A DNA stretch of 6,934 nt from an uncultured Clostridia bacterium (lineage in GTDB: Bacteria > Bacillota > Clostridia > Christensenellales > Aristaeellaceae), in assembly GCA_946409855.1 (NCBI GenBank), contig CAMJXZ010000174.1:1-6934 (forward strand). The letters are read 5' to 3'. The position numbers and the translations under genes were made by a program. This document shows positions 1 to 6,201 of this stretch, in pieces. The notes below the pieces were generated by a model. That model was not told the DNA's origin. It did not search any database and saw nothing but the letters and a program-made list of their open reading frames with translations. The first letter of the stretch is position 1. Each line of letters opens with the position of its first letter.

Positions 1-9
1 ACCTTACAG

Positions 10-69
10 GCCCCGGGGGCGCACCTCATCCGGCCCTCCGGGCCACCTTCCCCAGTGGGGAAGGCTTTT
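10..69. repeat. Cluster of three palindromes, REP-like, with a possible weak terminator
   Basis: Three inverted repeats are packed together: GCCCC/GGGGC at 10-20 with a 1-nt centre, GGCCC-TCC-GGGCC at 32-44, and CCTTCCCC-AGT-GGGGAAGG at 46-64. The last is followed on the plus strand by CTTTT (65-69), so it could act as a weak intrinsic terminator for a gene left of the window. The arrangement resembles short palindromic elements scattered between genes in many gut Clostridia. That is a resemblance from memory and has not been tested by comparison. Confidence 0.45.
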
Positions 70-215
70 GGGTGCCCACAGATACGCTTTTGACCAGTTT
101 CCTTGATGAAACGCTATATCTACGCACGATCATTTAGCATTTTTATCTGAACTTAGTATGAACAGGTACCACATGGAGGTCTGACGGTCCGGAGCCTGCC
201 GGCCCGCTGCTCGGT

Positions 216-240
216 AAGAACAAGCCACTGGCTTGTTCTT
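216..240. repeat. 11-bp perfect hairpin, possibly with an outer stem
   Basis: The arm AAGAACAAGCC (216-226) is the exact reverse complement of 230-240, with a 3-nt ACT loop. Outside it, GGCCCG at 201-206 can pair with CGGGCC at 241-246, leaving a 9-nt bulge (207-215) on one side. Together this would give a 17-bp bulged stem. It lies about 150 nt past the stop codon of the minus-strand esterase gene, so it could be a 3' end structure of that transcript. No good U-run follows it on either strand. Confidence 0.6.
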
Positions 241-256
241 CGGGCCCTCGCAACCC

Positions 257-306
257 GCTGCGGATTACAATCAGGGGGAAAATTCCCCCTGATTGTAATC
301 CGCAGC
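257..306. repeat. Perfect 24-bp inverted repeat with 2-nt loop
   Basis: The left arm (257-280, starting GCTGCGGATTACAATC) is the exact reverse complement of the right arm (283-306, ending GATTGTAATCCGCAGC). Only AA (281-282) lies between them. Symmetry ends at 256/307. No T-run follows on either strand, so it is not a canonical intrinsic terminator despite sitting about 80 nt beyond the esterase stop. A mobile-element relic, a miniature inverted-repeat element or a processed 3' end hairpin would all fit. The function is unknown. Confidence 0.8.
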
Positions 307-387
307 TCGGCGCGTGTCTTATCCTTATGCCAGGGGACTGAACAGCTACCTTTCCGGAAAGATGTCATGATCCGCGCCGCCCCGCCG

Positions 388-2088
388 TCAGGAGCGGAGC
401 ACGTCGTCTTCCCGGGCGGAAAGCTCCGCCGCGCCTTCCCGCGCTTCCTCGAACGATCCCTTCGGTACGGGCGCGCCGGACAGCGCTTTCAGGAACAGCT
501 CCGCCACCCGGACGGCGCCCCGCTCCTGCAGGTGGCTGTTGTCGCTCAGGCCTTCCGGATAGTTCGGGTGTCCGGCGGGCACATGGCAGAAAATGTCCTT
601 CGTCCCCTCCGGGCCCAGCTCCTGGAACAGCGCCATCGTGGCGGCCTCCAGGTCCGCCAGGGGCACGGCGAGCCGCCGGGCCGTCTTCCGGAGGGCTTCG
701 GGGTAGGGGCCGTGGGTCGCCAGCAGCCGGCCCTGCGCGTCAAAATGCCGCCGGGCCACCGGCGTCGCCAGCACCGGCTCGGCCCCCAGCAGCCGGGCCG
801 TTTCGATGTACTTCCCGAGATACTCCGGGAAGGTCGTATCCGGGTCCGTATGGCGCGCCAGGTCCGGCTTTTCGTCGTTGTGGGAGAAAGAGACGATCAG
901 CCTGTCCCCGGAACGCAGGCAGCAGGCGATGTTCAGAAGCCTGTTTTCATCAAAAAAGCTTTTGCTGGAGCGGCCGCAGACGGCGCAGTTTTCCACGAAC
1001 ACGTCCTGCGGCAGCAGCGCCTGGAGCTTCTGCCCCCAGCCCGCCATGGGGGACCGGTCCAAAGGATAGTCCGCCATCGTGGAATCCCCGCAGAGGAACC
1101 AGGTCGGCGTCCGGCGTTCCGGATGCCAGCCGTCCGCCCCGCCGATCACCTGGGGGAGCGTGACGCACCGGGCCTCTTCGGCCGTCATCCGCTTCTGCCG
1201 GGGGTGGCGGGTGCTCTGGTCCGCCCGCGCCCCGCGGGTGCCGAACTCGGCGTACCGCTCCGTCACCAGCCGGACTTCGTCCCAGTCCGCAAAGCCGGCG
1301 GGGGATACGTGTTCGTCCATCTCGCAGGAAAGGAACACGGTCTGGGCGTATTTCCGCCAGGGCCGGCCCAGGAGCGCCAGGCCGTTTTCACAGTCCCCCG
1401 TGAGGGCGCACTGACGGAACACCATCCCGTACGGCTGCCCTTCCGGCGTGTTGGCGGCGGTGTAGAACCCGCCCCGTTCGTTCATCACCAGGGTGCAGCG
1501 CTCGAACCAGCAGCGGTAGGGGCCGAAGATGAAATCGATATCCCCCCGGATCAGGCAGTCCTCAAAGTACTGCCGGCTGTGGGTCATGGGGCAGTCGCCC
1601 ACGCTGGGGACCATCTCCGCCCGGCCCTGCCGGGGCGCCACAAAGTCCGCCACCTTGGGCATCAGCGGGCCGCAGAACAGGGTATCCTGATGGGCGATCA
1701 TGCGCACGTTGCGCCACACGCCCCGGTCGCCGGCGGCGTATACCGCCACCGCCTGCCCCACGTCCCGCCCGTCGCCGGCGTCGTTGCGGATGGTCAGGTT
1801 CTCCACCTCCACATTGTGCCCGGTCACCATGAAGGTGGCGCTCAGGAAGGTGCCCCGCTCCTGCCCGTTTTCGTCCGGGTCCTTGGCGCAGCCCCGGGCG
1901 GTGATCACCGTTTCCGTCCGGGACTGGCCCACGATGCGCAGGTTGTCCTTATGGACGACCACCCGTTCCTCGTAAACCCCCGGCCGCACCAGCAGGATGA
2001 CCGGCGCCCGGTCCCCCGGGGGGACCGCGTCCACGGCCTGCTGGATGGAGGTAAAGTCCCCGCTCCCGTCTTTTGCGATGATATACAT
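388..2088 (-). CDS. Fused pectin methylesterase (CE8) and SGNH acetylesterase (CE12-type), leaderless
   Basis: This 566-residue protein joins two esterases. Residues 1-325 are a right-handed beta-helix pectin methylesterase, which removes methyl esters from homogalacturonan. The family motifs are visible: GQAVAV (111-116), HQDTLF (133-138, catalytic D135), DIDFIFG (183-189, catalytic D185) and LGRPWR (240-245, R242 and W244). Residues 329-535 are an SGNH hydrolase like rhamnogalacturonan acetylesterases: GDST (334-337, nucleophile S336), GRSS (372-375), HND (403-405, N404) and DNSH (516-519, D516 and H519). The methylesterase fold begins directly at residue 1 with no signal peptide, so I infer action in the cytoplasm on imported oligosaccharides. 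The ATG is supported by AAAGGAG ending 10 nt upstream. It is the last gene of a three-gene operon. The domain calls are firm; the exact acetylated substrate of the second domain is inferred. Confidence 0.93.
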   Translation of the reverse strand: MYIIAKDGSGDFTSIQQAVDAVPPGDRAPVILLVRPGVYEERVVVHKDNLRIVGQSRTETVITARGCAKDPDENGQERGTFLSATFMVTGHNVEVENLTIRNDAGDGRDVGQAVAVYAAGDRGVWRNVRMIAHQDTLFCGPLMPKVADFVAPRQGRAEMVPSVGDCPMTHSRQYFEDCLIRGDIDFIFGPYRCWFERCTLVMNERGGFYTAANTPEGQPYGMVFRQCALTGDCENGLALLGRPWRKYAQTVFLSCEMDEHVSPAGFADWDEVRLVTERYAEFGTRGARADQSTRHPRQKRMTAEEARCVTLPQVIGGADGWHPERRTPTWFLCGDSTMADYPLDRSPMAGWGQKLQALLPQDVFVENCAVCGRSSKSFFDENRLLNIACCLRSGDRLIVSFSHNDEKPDLARHTDPDTTFPEYLGKYIETARLLGAEPVLATPVARRHFDAQGRLLATHGPYPEALRKTARRLAVPLADLEAATMALFQELGPEGTKDIFCHVPAGHPNYPEGLSDNSHLQERGAVRVAELFLKALSGAPVPKGSFEEAREGAAELSAREDDVLRS

Positions 2089-2098
2089 GGATCCTGTT

Positions 2099-2105
2099 CT
2101 CCTTT
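2099..2105 (-). promoter_or_regulatory. Ribosome binding site of the dual esterase
   Basis: On the minus strand AAAGGAG lies 10 nt before the ATG at 2088. It sits in the 34-nt gap after the DUF2804 stop, so the esterase has its own strong translation start within the operon. Confidence 0.75.
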
Positions 2106-2122
2106 CTTTAACTCCGGACCCG

Positions 2123-3145
2123 TCAGTACCGGTTATGCACCTTTTCCGCGAAGCACATCATGTCCTTAACGGCGATCTCCTCCCCGCCATCCAGCACGGC
2201 CCTGCCGCTCATGCGGCCGAAGACCTGGTGCTGGTCGGACACCAGCAGCCCCAGGTCGATTTTGGCCGCCCGGTCCAGGACCGGCGCAAAGTCCATCTCA
2301 AACCGCCCGTCCGAGGAAGTAAACTTCCAGGGCTTCATATAGCTGTCCTGCGGGATATGGAAGGTCACGTCGTCCAGCTTGTGCACCCGGCCGTTGTAAA
2401 ACAGCACGTTCTCGGACGCCGCTTTCGTATTGCCGAAGCCGCAACCGATGTTGAAGCCGAAGACATCCTGCCCGATCTGCCCGCTGCCCGAGCCCCAGTA
2501 CCAGGTGTTGTCGTAGGTCCATACGCCCCGCCCCCAGTCCAGGGTGCCGAAGTCGGTCTCCGGGTCAAAGACATACCGGGTGCCGTCGTATTCCATATAG
2601 CCGGAGGCGCGCATGCAGTTGATCTTCTGGTTGTAGTAAAAATGCCGGGCCTTGTCCCAGGGCGTGGCGATGACCATGGACTCCGTTTCCGGCTGCGTCA
2701 GCTCGATCTCGCACGCGAACGGCTTGTCCCGGTAAAAGCGCTCAAACCGGCAGGAGATCCGCCGCTTGCCGCCGCCCGGGGAAAAGCGCAGCTGAAGCCG
2801 CTTGTCCTGATACGCCGTGTCCCCTTTCCCGGAATCCGGGGGCAGGCGCAGCCTGCCCATGGGGAACGCGTTCAGCACCGTCTCCGTGTGCTCCCAGGGG
2901 GTTTCGTCCAGCACAAGCAGGGAAACGGACTGCAGGCCGATGTACCCGTCGTCCGAAACCGTGAACGCCCCGGCAAAGCCCCGGCCCATCACCAGGTAAT
3001 AATCCCATTCCTTGATCCGCCATTTGGGGGCTCTGATCCTTTGGCGGTCGTACCGCTGCAGAAGGCGCCTGGACCAGCCCGGCTCCGCCAGATTGCCCGA
3101 TTCGTCCAGCAGCTCCCGCTCCTGTGTCACTTCATGGTTCCGCAT
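2123..3145 (-). CDS. DUF2804 family protein
   Basis: This 340-residue protein has no signal peptide or membrane segment. I recognise the DUF2804 family by an N-terminal PGWSRRLLQRYDR stretch (22-34), RIKEWDYY (43-50), FYYNQKIN (169-176), an aromatic and glycine-rich core DWGRGVWTYDNTWYWGSGSG (203-222), GFNIGCGFG (230-238) and the C-terminal FAEKVHNRY (332-340). The composition, many aromatic residues in alternating strands, suggests an all-beta fold; I recall lipocalin/AttH-like folds being proposed for such proteins but cannot verify it here. No enzymatic activity is established to my knowledge. It starts 3 nt after the AraC-type regulator's stop and precedes the dual esterase by 34 nt, so it is co-expressed with both. 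A role in binding or modifying a pectic intermediate is possible but is inference only. Confidence 0.85.
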   Translation of the reverse strand: MRNHEVTQERELLDESGNLAEPGWSRRLLQRYDRQRIRAPKWRIKEWDYYLVMGRGFAGAFTVSDDGYIGLQSVSLLVLDETPWEHTETVLNAFPMGRLRLPPDSGKGDTAYQDKRLQLRFSPGGGKRRISCRFERFYRDKPFACEIELTQPETESMVIATPWDKARHFYYNQKINCMRASGYMEYDGTRYVFDPETDFGTLDWGRGVWTYDNTWYWGSGSGQIGQDVFGFNIGCGFGNTKAASENVLFYNGRVHKLDDVTFHIPQDSYMKPWKFTSSDGRFEMDFAPVLDRAAKIDLGLLVSDQHQVFGRMSGRAVLDGGEEIAVKDMMCFAEKVHNRY

Positions 3146-3148
3146 CCC

Positions 3149-3970
3149 TTATTCCTCCTGGTTTTCCCGGTTCACCGGCACCTTGCTGCGCAGGGCCAGG
3201 ATGTGCTCCGACGGCAGACACCCGAATTCCCGCTGAAACGCCCGGCGGAAGGTCCGCATGCTGGTAAAGCCGCAGGCGTCGCAGATCCAGGTCAGCGTCA
3301 GCTTCGGGTCCCGCATCATCAGCCGGGCCCGGGTGATCCGGATGGTGTTGATGAAATGCCGGAAGCTGGTGTGCATCCGCCCGGAAAAAAAGTGGGACAG
3401 ATGGGACGCGCTGATGCCCAGCCCCCTCGCGGCGCTCTCCAGCGAGATGTCCTCAAAGGCGTGGTCCGAAATGTAGCGGATGATCCGGTCGCCGATGTCG
3501 CCCTCGCCGGTATTGTACACGGGCCGGAAGGTCAGCCTGTGGAGCACCCCGGCCAGCAGCACGTGCAGGTACGCGATGCACATCGGCAGATCGTCCTTCA
3601 TATTAAAACGCTGCAGCCGCGCCGCGGCCAGGCGGACCTCCTCCCCCGCTTCCTGCGCGGACAGCACCGGCTTTTCCGGCAGCAGCCCGTGAAAGGTGCC
3701 GGCGTATTCCGGAATGATGTCCGGCGGGAAAATGGCCACCAGCCCCTCCGCGTCTTCGCTCAGCTCCTCGTAGCTGTGGGGGACCAGGGGAAAGATCATT
3801 GCCGCGTCCCCGGGGAACAGCCGCCAGCGGGCTTCGTCGATCCCCAGCACAACGCTGCCCCGGGTCGGCACCACCAGCTCCGCCGTGTCGTGAATGTGCG
3901 CGGGATACGGAAACCGGGTCATTTCCCCGATAAACAGCTTCTCCGGCCGCTGTTCGTAAAACGCAAGCAT
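3149..3970 (-). CDS. AraC-family transcriptional regulator with N-terminal cupin domain
   Basis: This is a 273-residue one-component regulator. Residues 1-95 look like a cupin sugar-sensing domain, with HIH at 25-27, E31, a GD turn at 54-55 and PHSY at 64-67. Residues 155-260 are the AraC-type DNA-binding region with two helix-turn-helix units: ISLESAARGLGISASHLSHFF (about 175-195) and LTLTWICDACGFTSMRTFRRAFQREFG (224-250). The length is normal for the family. The ATG at 3970 is preceded only by a G-rich, imperfect ribosome site (GGCGGGGAAG), so expression may be low. It is the first gene of its operon and is transcribed divergently from the transporter genes, the usual arrangement for a local regulator. 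I infer that it responds to a pectic oligosaccharide or sugar and controls both operons. The ligand is unknown. Confidence 0.92.
   Translation of the reverse strand: MLAFYEQRPEKLFIGEMTRFPYPAHIHDTAELVVPTRGSVVLGIDEARWRLFPGDAAMIFPLVPHSYEELSEDAEGLVAIFPPDIIPEYAGTFHGLLPEKPVLSAQEAGEEVRLAAARLQRFNMKDDLPMCIAYLHVLLAGVLHRLTFRPVYNTGEGDIGDRIIRYISDHAFEDISLESAARGLGISASHLSHFFSGRMHTSFRHFINTIRITRARLMMRDPKLTLTWICDACGFTSMRTFRRAFQREFGCLPSEHILALRSKVPVNRENQEE
3154..3159 (-). promoter_or_regulatory. Ribosome binding site of the DUF2804 gene, inside the regulator's end
   Basis: A perfect AGGAGG on the minus strand lies 8 nt before the ATG at 3145. It falls within the last codons of the AraC-type gene, whose stop is at 3149-3151. 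This suggests translational coupling of the two genes. Confidence 0.85.
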
Positions 3971-4038
3971 CTGTACTTCCCCGCCTTTCAGCAGTTTTTG
4001 TCCGCAGGCCCCGCGGCGCGCGCTCCGTGTTCCGACAC

Positions 4039-4044
4039 ATTATA
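4039..4044 (-). promoter_or_regulatory. Minus-strand promoter -10 box for the regulator operon
   Basis: A perfect TATAAT lies on the minus strand, 69 nt upstream of the regulator's ATG. At the usual 17-nt spacing the -35 position (4062-4067) reads TTTCTT, a poor match. A promoter with a good -10 and a weak -35 is what an activator-dependent or autoregulated gene would show. The start of transcription would be near 4032. Confidence 0.55.
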
Positions 4045-4050
4045 AACCAT

Positions 4051-4098
4051 AAAGCACAAAAAAGAAACAGCACAAATGAACAAAAAAGATATTTTTGT
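4051..4098. promoter_or_regulatory. Candidate operator region between the divergent promoters
   Basis: This A-rich stretch contains a direct repeat, AGCACAAA at 4053-4060 and again at 4069-4076, offset by 16 bp. It also has an inverted repeat, ACAAAAA (4080-4086) and TTTTTGT (4092-4098), with a 5-nt centre. The direct repeats flank the minus-strand -35 position. The inverted repeat ends 24 nt before the plus-strand -35 element. AraC-family proteins often bind direct repeats, but usually at about 21-bp offset, so the assignment is tentative. Confidence 0.35.
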
Positions 4099-4121
4099 CC
4101 CCTGTCCGACGGGAAAAAGCA

Positions 4122-4150
4122 TTGTACACAGGCATCTGCCCTGCTATAAT
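4122..4150 (+). promoter_or_regulatory. Promoter of the ABC transporter operon
   Basis: TTGTAC (4122-4127) is separated by 17 nt from a perfect TATAAT (4145-4150). TGC just before the -10 gives the extended form TGCTATAAT, which can offset the imperfect -35 box. The predicted start is near 4157, giving a leader of about 66 nt to the GTG at 4223. Confidence 0.7.
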
Positions 4151-4205
4151 GCTGATTACACAGAACGAAAAGAACGATCAGCCGCTGCCGTGAGACTTTT
4201 TCCCC

Positions 4206-4214
4206 GGAAAGGAT
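4206..4214 (+). promoter_or_regulatory. Ribosome binding site that fixes the first permease start at GTG
   Basis: GGAAAGGAT sits just upstream of GTG 4223, with AAAGGA (4208-4213) spaced 9 nt from it. The in-frame ATG at 4076 lies upstream of the predicted promoter -10 box, so it cannot be the start if that promoter is real. Confidence 0.7.
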
Positions 4215-4222
4215 GTGAGACC

Positions 4223-5158
4223 GTGAGCACAAACAGCAGACCCTTCACCCTGAGCAAAAAAGGCAGGGGTTACCTGGAATTTCTGTACATCCTGCCGTTC
4301 CTGCTCCTTGTCGCGCTCATGTCCTATTATCCCCTGTACGGGTGGATCTACGCGTTCCATGACTACATGCCGCCCAAGCCGATCTCTTCGGAGACGTTTG
4401 TGGGGCTCAAATGGTTCCAGTTCATCGTGTCCAACCCGGTCCGCCGGGCGGACGTGTGGCGCGTGCTGGTCAACACCTTTGCCATGAGCGGCATTTCCCT
4501 GGCCTTCAGCTGGTTCCCGATGGTGTTCGCGGTGTTTCTCAACGAGATCCGCTGCAAGCCCTACCAGAAATTCGTCCAGACCGTGACCACCCTGCCCAAC
4601 TTCATCAGCTGGGTGCTGGTGTACTCGGTGGCCTTCAACGTCCTGAGCTCCACCGGCGCGGTCAACTCGGTGCTGACGGGCCTGGGCCTGATCGACAAAC
4701 CCATCGCCTTCCTCAACTCCAAAGAGCATATCTGGTTCAAGATGTGGCTGTGGCTGACCTGGAAAAACGCCGGCTGGGCGGCCATCATGTACCTGGCGGC
4801 CATTACCGCCATCGACGACCAGATGATCGAAGCGGCCAAGGTGGACGGCGCCACCAGGATGCAGATCATCTGGCGGATCACCTTCCCCTGCCTGCTGCCG
4901 ACCTACTTCGTCATCGTCATGCTGAACCTGGCCAATTTCCTGTCCAACGGCATGGAGCAGTATTACGTTTTCCAGAACAACTTCAACCGAAAAACCATCG
5001 AAGTGCTGGACCTGTACGTGTACAACTACGCGACCCAGGGCCGCGGCAACTACCCGCTGTCCACGGCCATCAGCATGCTCAAGAGCATCGTGAGCGTGGT
5101 GCTGCTCTTCGTGACGAACACCGTTTCCCGCCTGGTCCGCGGGGAAGGCTTCGTGTAA
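4223..5158 (+). CDS. lplB: Sugar ABC transporter permease, LplB family
   Basis: Starting at GTG 4223 this gives a 311-residue inner-membrane protein, the normal length for LplB-type permeases. A longer frame back to ATG 4076 would add 49 polar residues encoded across the promoter, so I reject it. Six or so hydrophobic segments are visible, at roughly 19-45, 81-106, 117-146, 168-198, 219-241 and 284-304. The EAA loop that docks on the ATPase is clear at about 203-222 (EAAKVDGATRMQIIWRITFP). This family, with its YtcP-like partner, carries oligosaccharides such as oligogalacturonides or rhamnogalacturonan fragments in Bacillus and relatives. It is the first gene of the plus-strand operon, 19 nt ahead of the second permease. 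The substrate is inferred from the esterase operon next door. Confidence 0.92.
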   Translation: MSTNSRPFTLSKKGRGYLEFLYILPFLLLVALMSYYPLYGWIYAFHDYMPPKPISSETFVGLKWFQFIVSNPVRRADVWRVLVNTFAMSGISLAFSWFPMVFAVFLNEIRCKPYQKFVQTVTTLPNFISWVLVYSVAFNVLSSTGAVNSVLTGLGLIDKPIAFLNSKEHIWFKMWLWLTWKNAGWAAIMYLAAITAIDDQMIEAAKVDGATRMQIIWRITFPCLLPTYFVIVMLNLANFLSNGMEQYYVFQNNFNRKTIEVLDLYVYNYATQGRGNYPLSTAISMLKSIVSVVLLFVTNTVSRLVRGEGFV

Positions 5159-5177
5159 GGGAAGGGGGCGGACGGAT

Positions 5178-6128
5178 ATGTCAAACAAGGCTGTTGGGAA
5201 ACCGAAAAAGCACGTCAACCCCATGGACATTCAGAGTCCGGGCGACCGCGTCGTCAGCGTGATCACCTATATCGTCTACGCGTTCTTCGCCTTCGTATGC
5301 GCCTATCCCTTCTACTATATCATCATCAACTCCATCAGCGCCAACAACTTAAGCGAGCGGGGCAAGGTGCTGTTCTGGCCCCTGGAGGTCCACTTCAAAA
5401 ACTATACCCGCATGGCCAGCATCCCGGGCCTGCTGGACGCGGCCAAAATATCGGTGCTCCGCACCGTCATCGGCACCGCCCTCACGGTGATTGCGGCCGC
5501 TTTCCTGGGCTACATGTTCACCCGGGAAACCCTGTGGAAGCGCAAGCTCTGGTTCCGCTTCGTGGCGGTCACCATGTACGTGAACGCCGGCATCATCCCC
5601 TGGGTGCTCTCCATGAGGAACCTGGGGCTGGCCAACAACTTCTGGGGATATATTTTCCCCATGGTCGTGCAGCCGTTTTACATCATTCTCTGCAAGACCT
5701 ACTGCGAATCGGTCCCCAAGGAGCTGCAGGACGCGGCGGAGATCGACGGGGCGGGCACGCTCAGAATCTTTTTCAACATCATGCTGCCGGTCATCACGCC
5801 GATCCTGGCCACCATCGCCATCTTCGCGGCGGTGAACCAGTGGAACTCCTTCCAGGATAACCTGCTGCTGATCACGAACAAGCACGACGAGCTGGATACC
5901 CTGCAGTACAAGCTGTTCCAGTATATTTCCCAGGCCAACAGCCTCAAAGCCCTGGTCAGCAATACGACCAACTCCAACGCCGTCATGGCCGGCCTGGCCA
6001 CCGCGGCGACCGCCACCTCCATCCGCATGTCGGTGACGGTGGTGGTGGTGCTCCCCGTCATGCTGATCTACCCCTTCTTCCAGCGCTTCTTCACCAAGGG
6101 CATCATGATCGGCGCGGTCAAAGGATAA
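5178..6128 (+). CDS. Sugar ABC transporter permease, YtcP/LplC (AraQ-like) family
   Basis: This is a 316-residue partner permease. The first transmembrane segment lies at about 27-51. Further segments lie near 93-114, 127-146, 154-173, 203-220 and 284-301. The EAA-type loop DAAEIDGAGTLRIFFNIMLP is at 185-204. The C-terminus FFTKGIMIGAVKG is typical of YtcP/LplC-type subunits. The ATG at 5178 has a G-rich ribosome site (GGAAGGGGG, about 5160-5168) in the 19-nt gap after the first permease. The two permeases would form the heterodimeric membrane channel of one importer. No ATPase gene follows directly; in B. subtilis such pairs use the shared MsmX ATPase, and I infer the same here. Confidence 0.92.
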   Translation: MSNKAVGKPKKHVNPMDIQSPGDRVVSVITYIVYAFFAFVCAYPFYYIIINSISANNLSERGKVLFWPLEVHFKNYTRMASIPGLLDAAKISVLRTVIGTALTVIAAAFLGYMFTRETLWKRKLWFRFVAVTMYVNAGIIPWVLSMRNLGLANNFWGYIFPMVVQPFYIILCKTYCESVPKELQDAAEIDGAGTLRIFFNIMLPVITPILATIAIFAAVNQWNSFQDNLLLITNKHDELDTLQYKLFQYISQANSLKALVSNTTNSNAVMAGLATAATATSIRMSVTVVVVLPVMLIYPFFQRFFTKGIMIGAVKG

Positions 6129-6154
6129 TACAGGCGCCGCGCCCCAAACCGCGA

Positions 6155-6179
6155 GATGAAAGCAGATGTGCTTTCCATC
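6155..6179 (+). other. Intercistronic hairpin before the binding-protein gene
   Basis: GATG-AAAGCA (6155-6164) can pair with TGCTTT-C-CATC (6169-6179) around a GATG tetraloop, giving a 10-bp stem with one bulged C at 6175. It lies in the 73-nt gap between the second permease and the binding-protein gene. Such hairpins can protect the downstream message and raise binding-protein levels over permease levels. There is no U-run, so it is not a terminator. Confidence 0.45.
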
Positions 6180-6186
6180 ATACATT

Positions 6187-6195
6187 AAAGGAGGT
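6187..6195 (+). promoter_or_regulatory. Strong ribosome binding site of the binding-protein gene
   Basis: AAAGGAGGT is a near-perfect anti-16S match placed 6 nt before ATG 6202. It is much stronger than the sites of the two permeases, which fits the excess of binding protein that importers need. Confidence 0.9.
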
Positions 6196-6201
6196 TGTAC
6201 T

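Larger units (their letters stand above)
1..387. other. Gene-free region rich in palindromes
   Basis: I see no credible gene here. It lies downstream of the minus-strand esterase gene, which stops at 388-390. From left to right it holds a tight series of GC-rich palindromes (about 10-64), a lower-GC stretch (about 65-185) in which I recognise nothing, an 11-bp hairpin (216-240), a perfect 24-bp inverted repeat (257-306), and a 12-bp palindrome CTTTCCGGAAAG (350-361). A 71-codon minus-strand reading frame at 153-368 spans the inverted repeats and is most likely not a gene. The density of symmetric sequence suggests dispersed repeats or transcript-end structures rather than coding DNA. Confidence 0.7.

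Noticed and set aside
90..120. A possible promoter, TTGACC (90-95) and TATATC (115-120)
   Set aside because: The spacing is 19 nt, the -10 match is imperfect, and no gene follows on the plus strand.
257..306. Intrinsic terminator for the minus-strand operon
   Set aside because: The stem is long but no T-run follows on the minus strand, so a canonical terminator is not supported.
153..368. A 71-codon minus-strand frame
   Set aside because: It spans both perfect inverted repeats, so its sequence is dictated by the palindromes, and I see no family resemblance.
1..387. CRISPR array
   Set aside because: The palindromes differ from one another and there is no regular repeat-spacer pattern.
367..2169. 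A 600-codon plus-strand open frame
   Set aside because: It lies antisense to the dual esterase, whose catalytic motifs are clear. Its translation is rich in Arg, Pro, Gly and His with no recognisable domain, typical of a GC-rich antisense frame.
1997..4045. A 682-codon plus-strand open frame
   Set aside because: It is antisense to the DUF2804 and AraC-type genes, both of which have recognisable family motifs and good gene structure. No domain is visible in the long frame.
4178..5230. A 350-codon minus-strand open frame opposite the first permease
   Set aside because: It is Asp, His, Gln and Val rich, with no domain, and lies opposite a clear membrane protein with an EAA motif.
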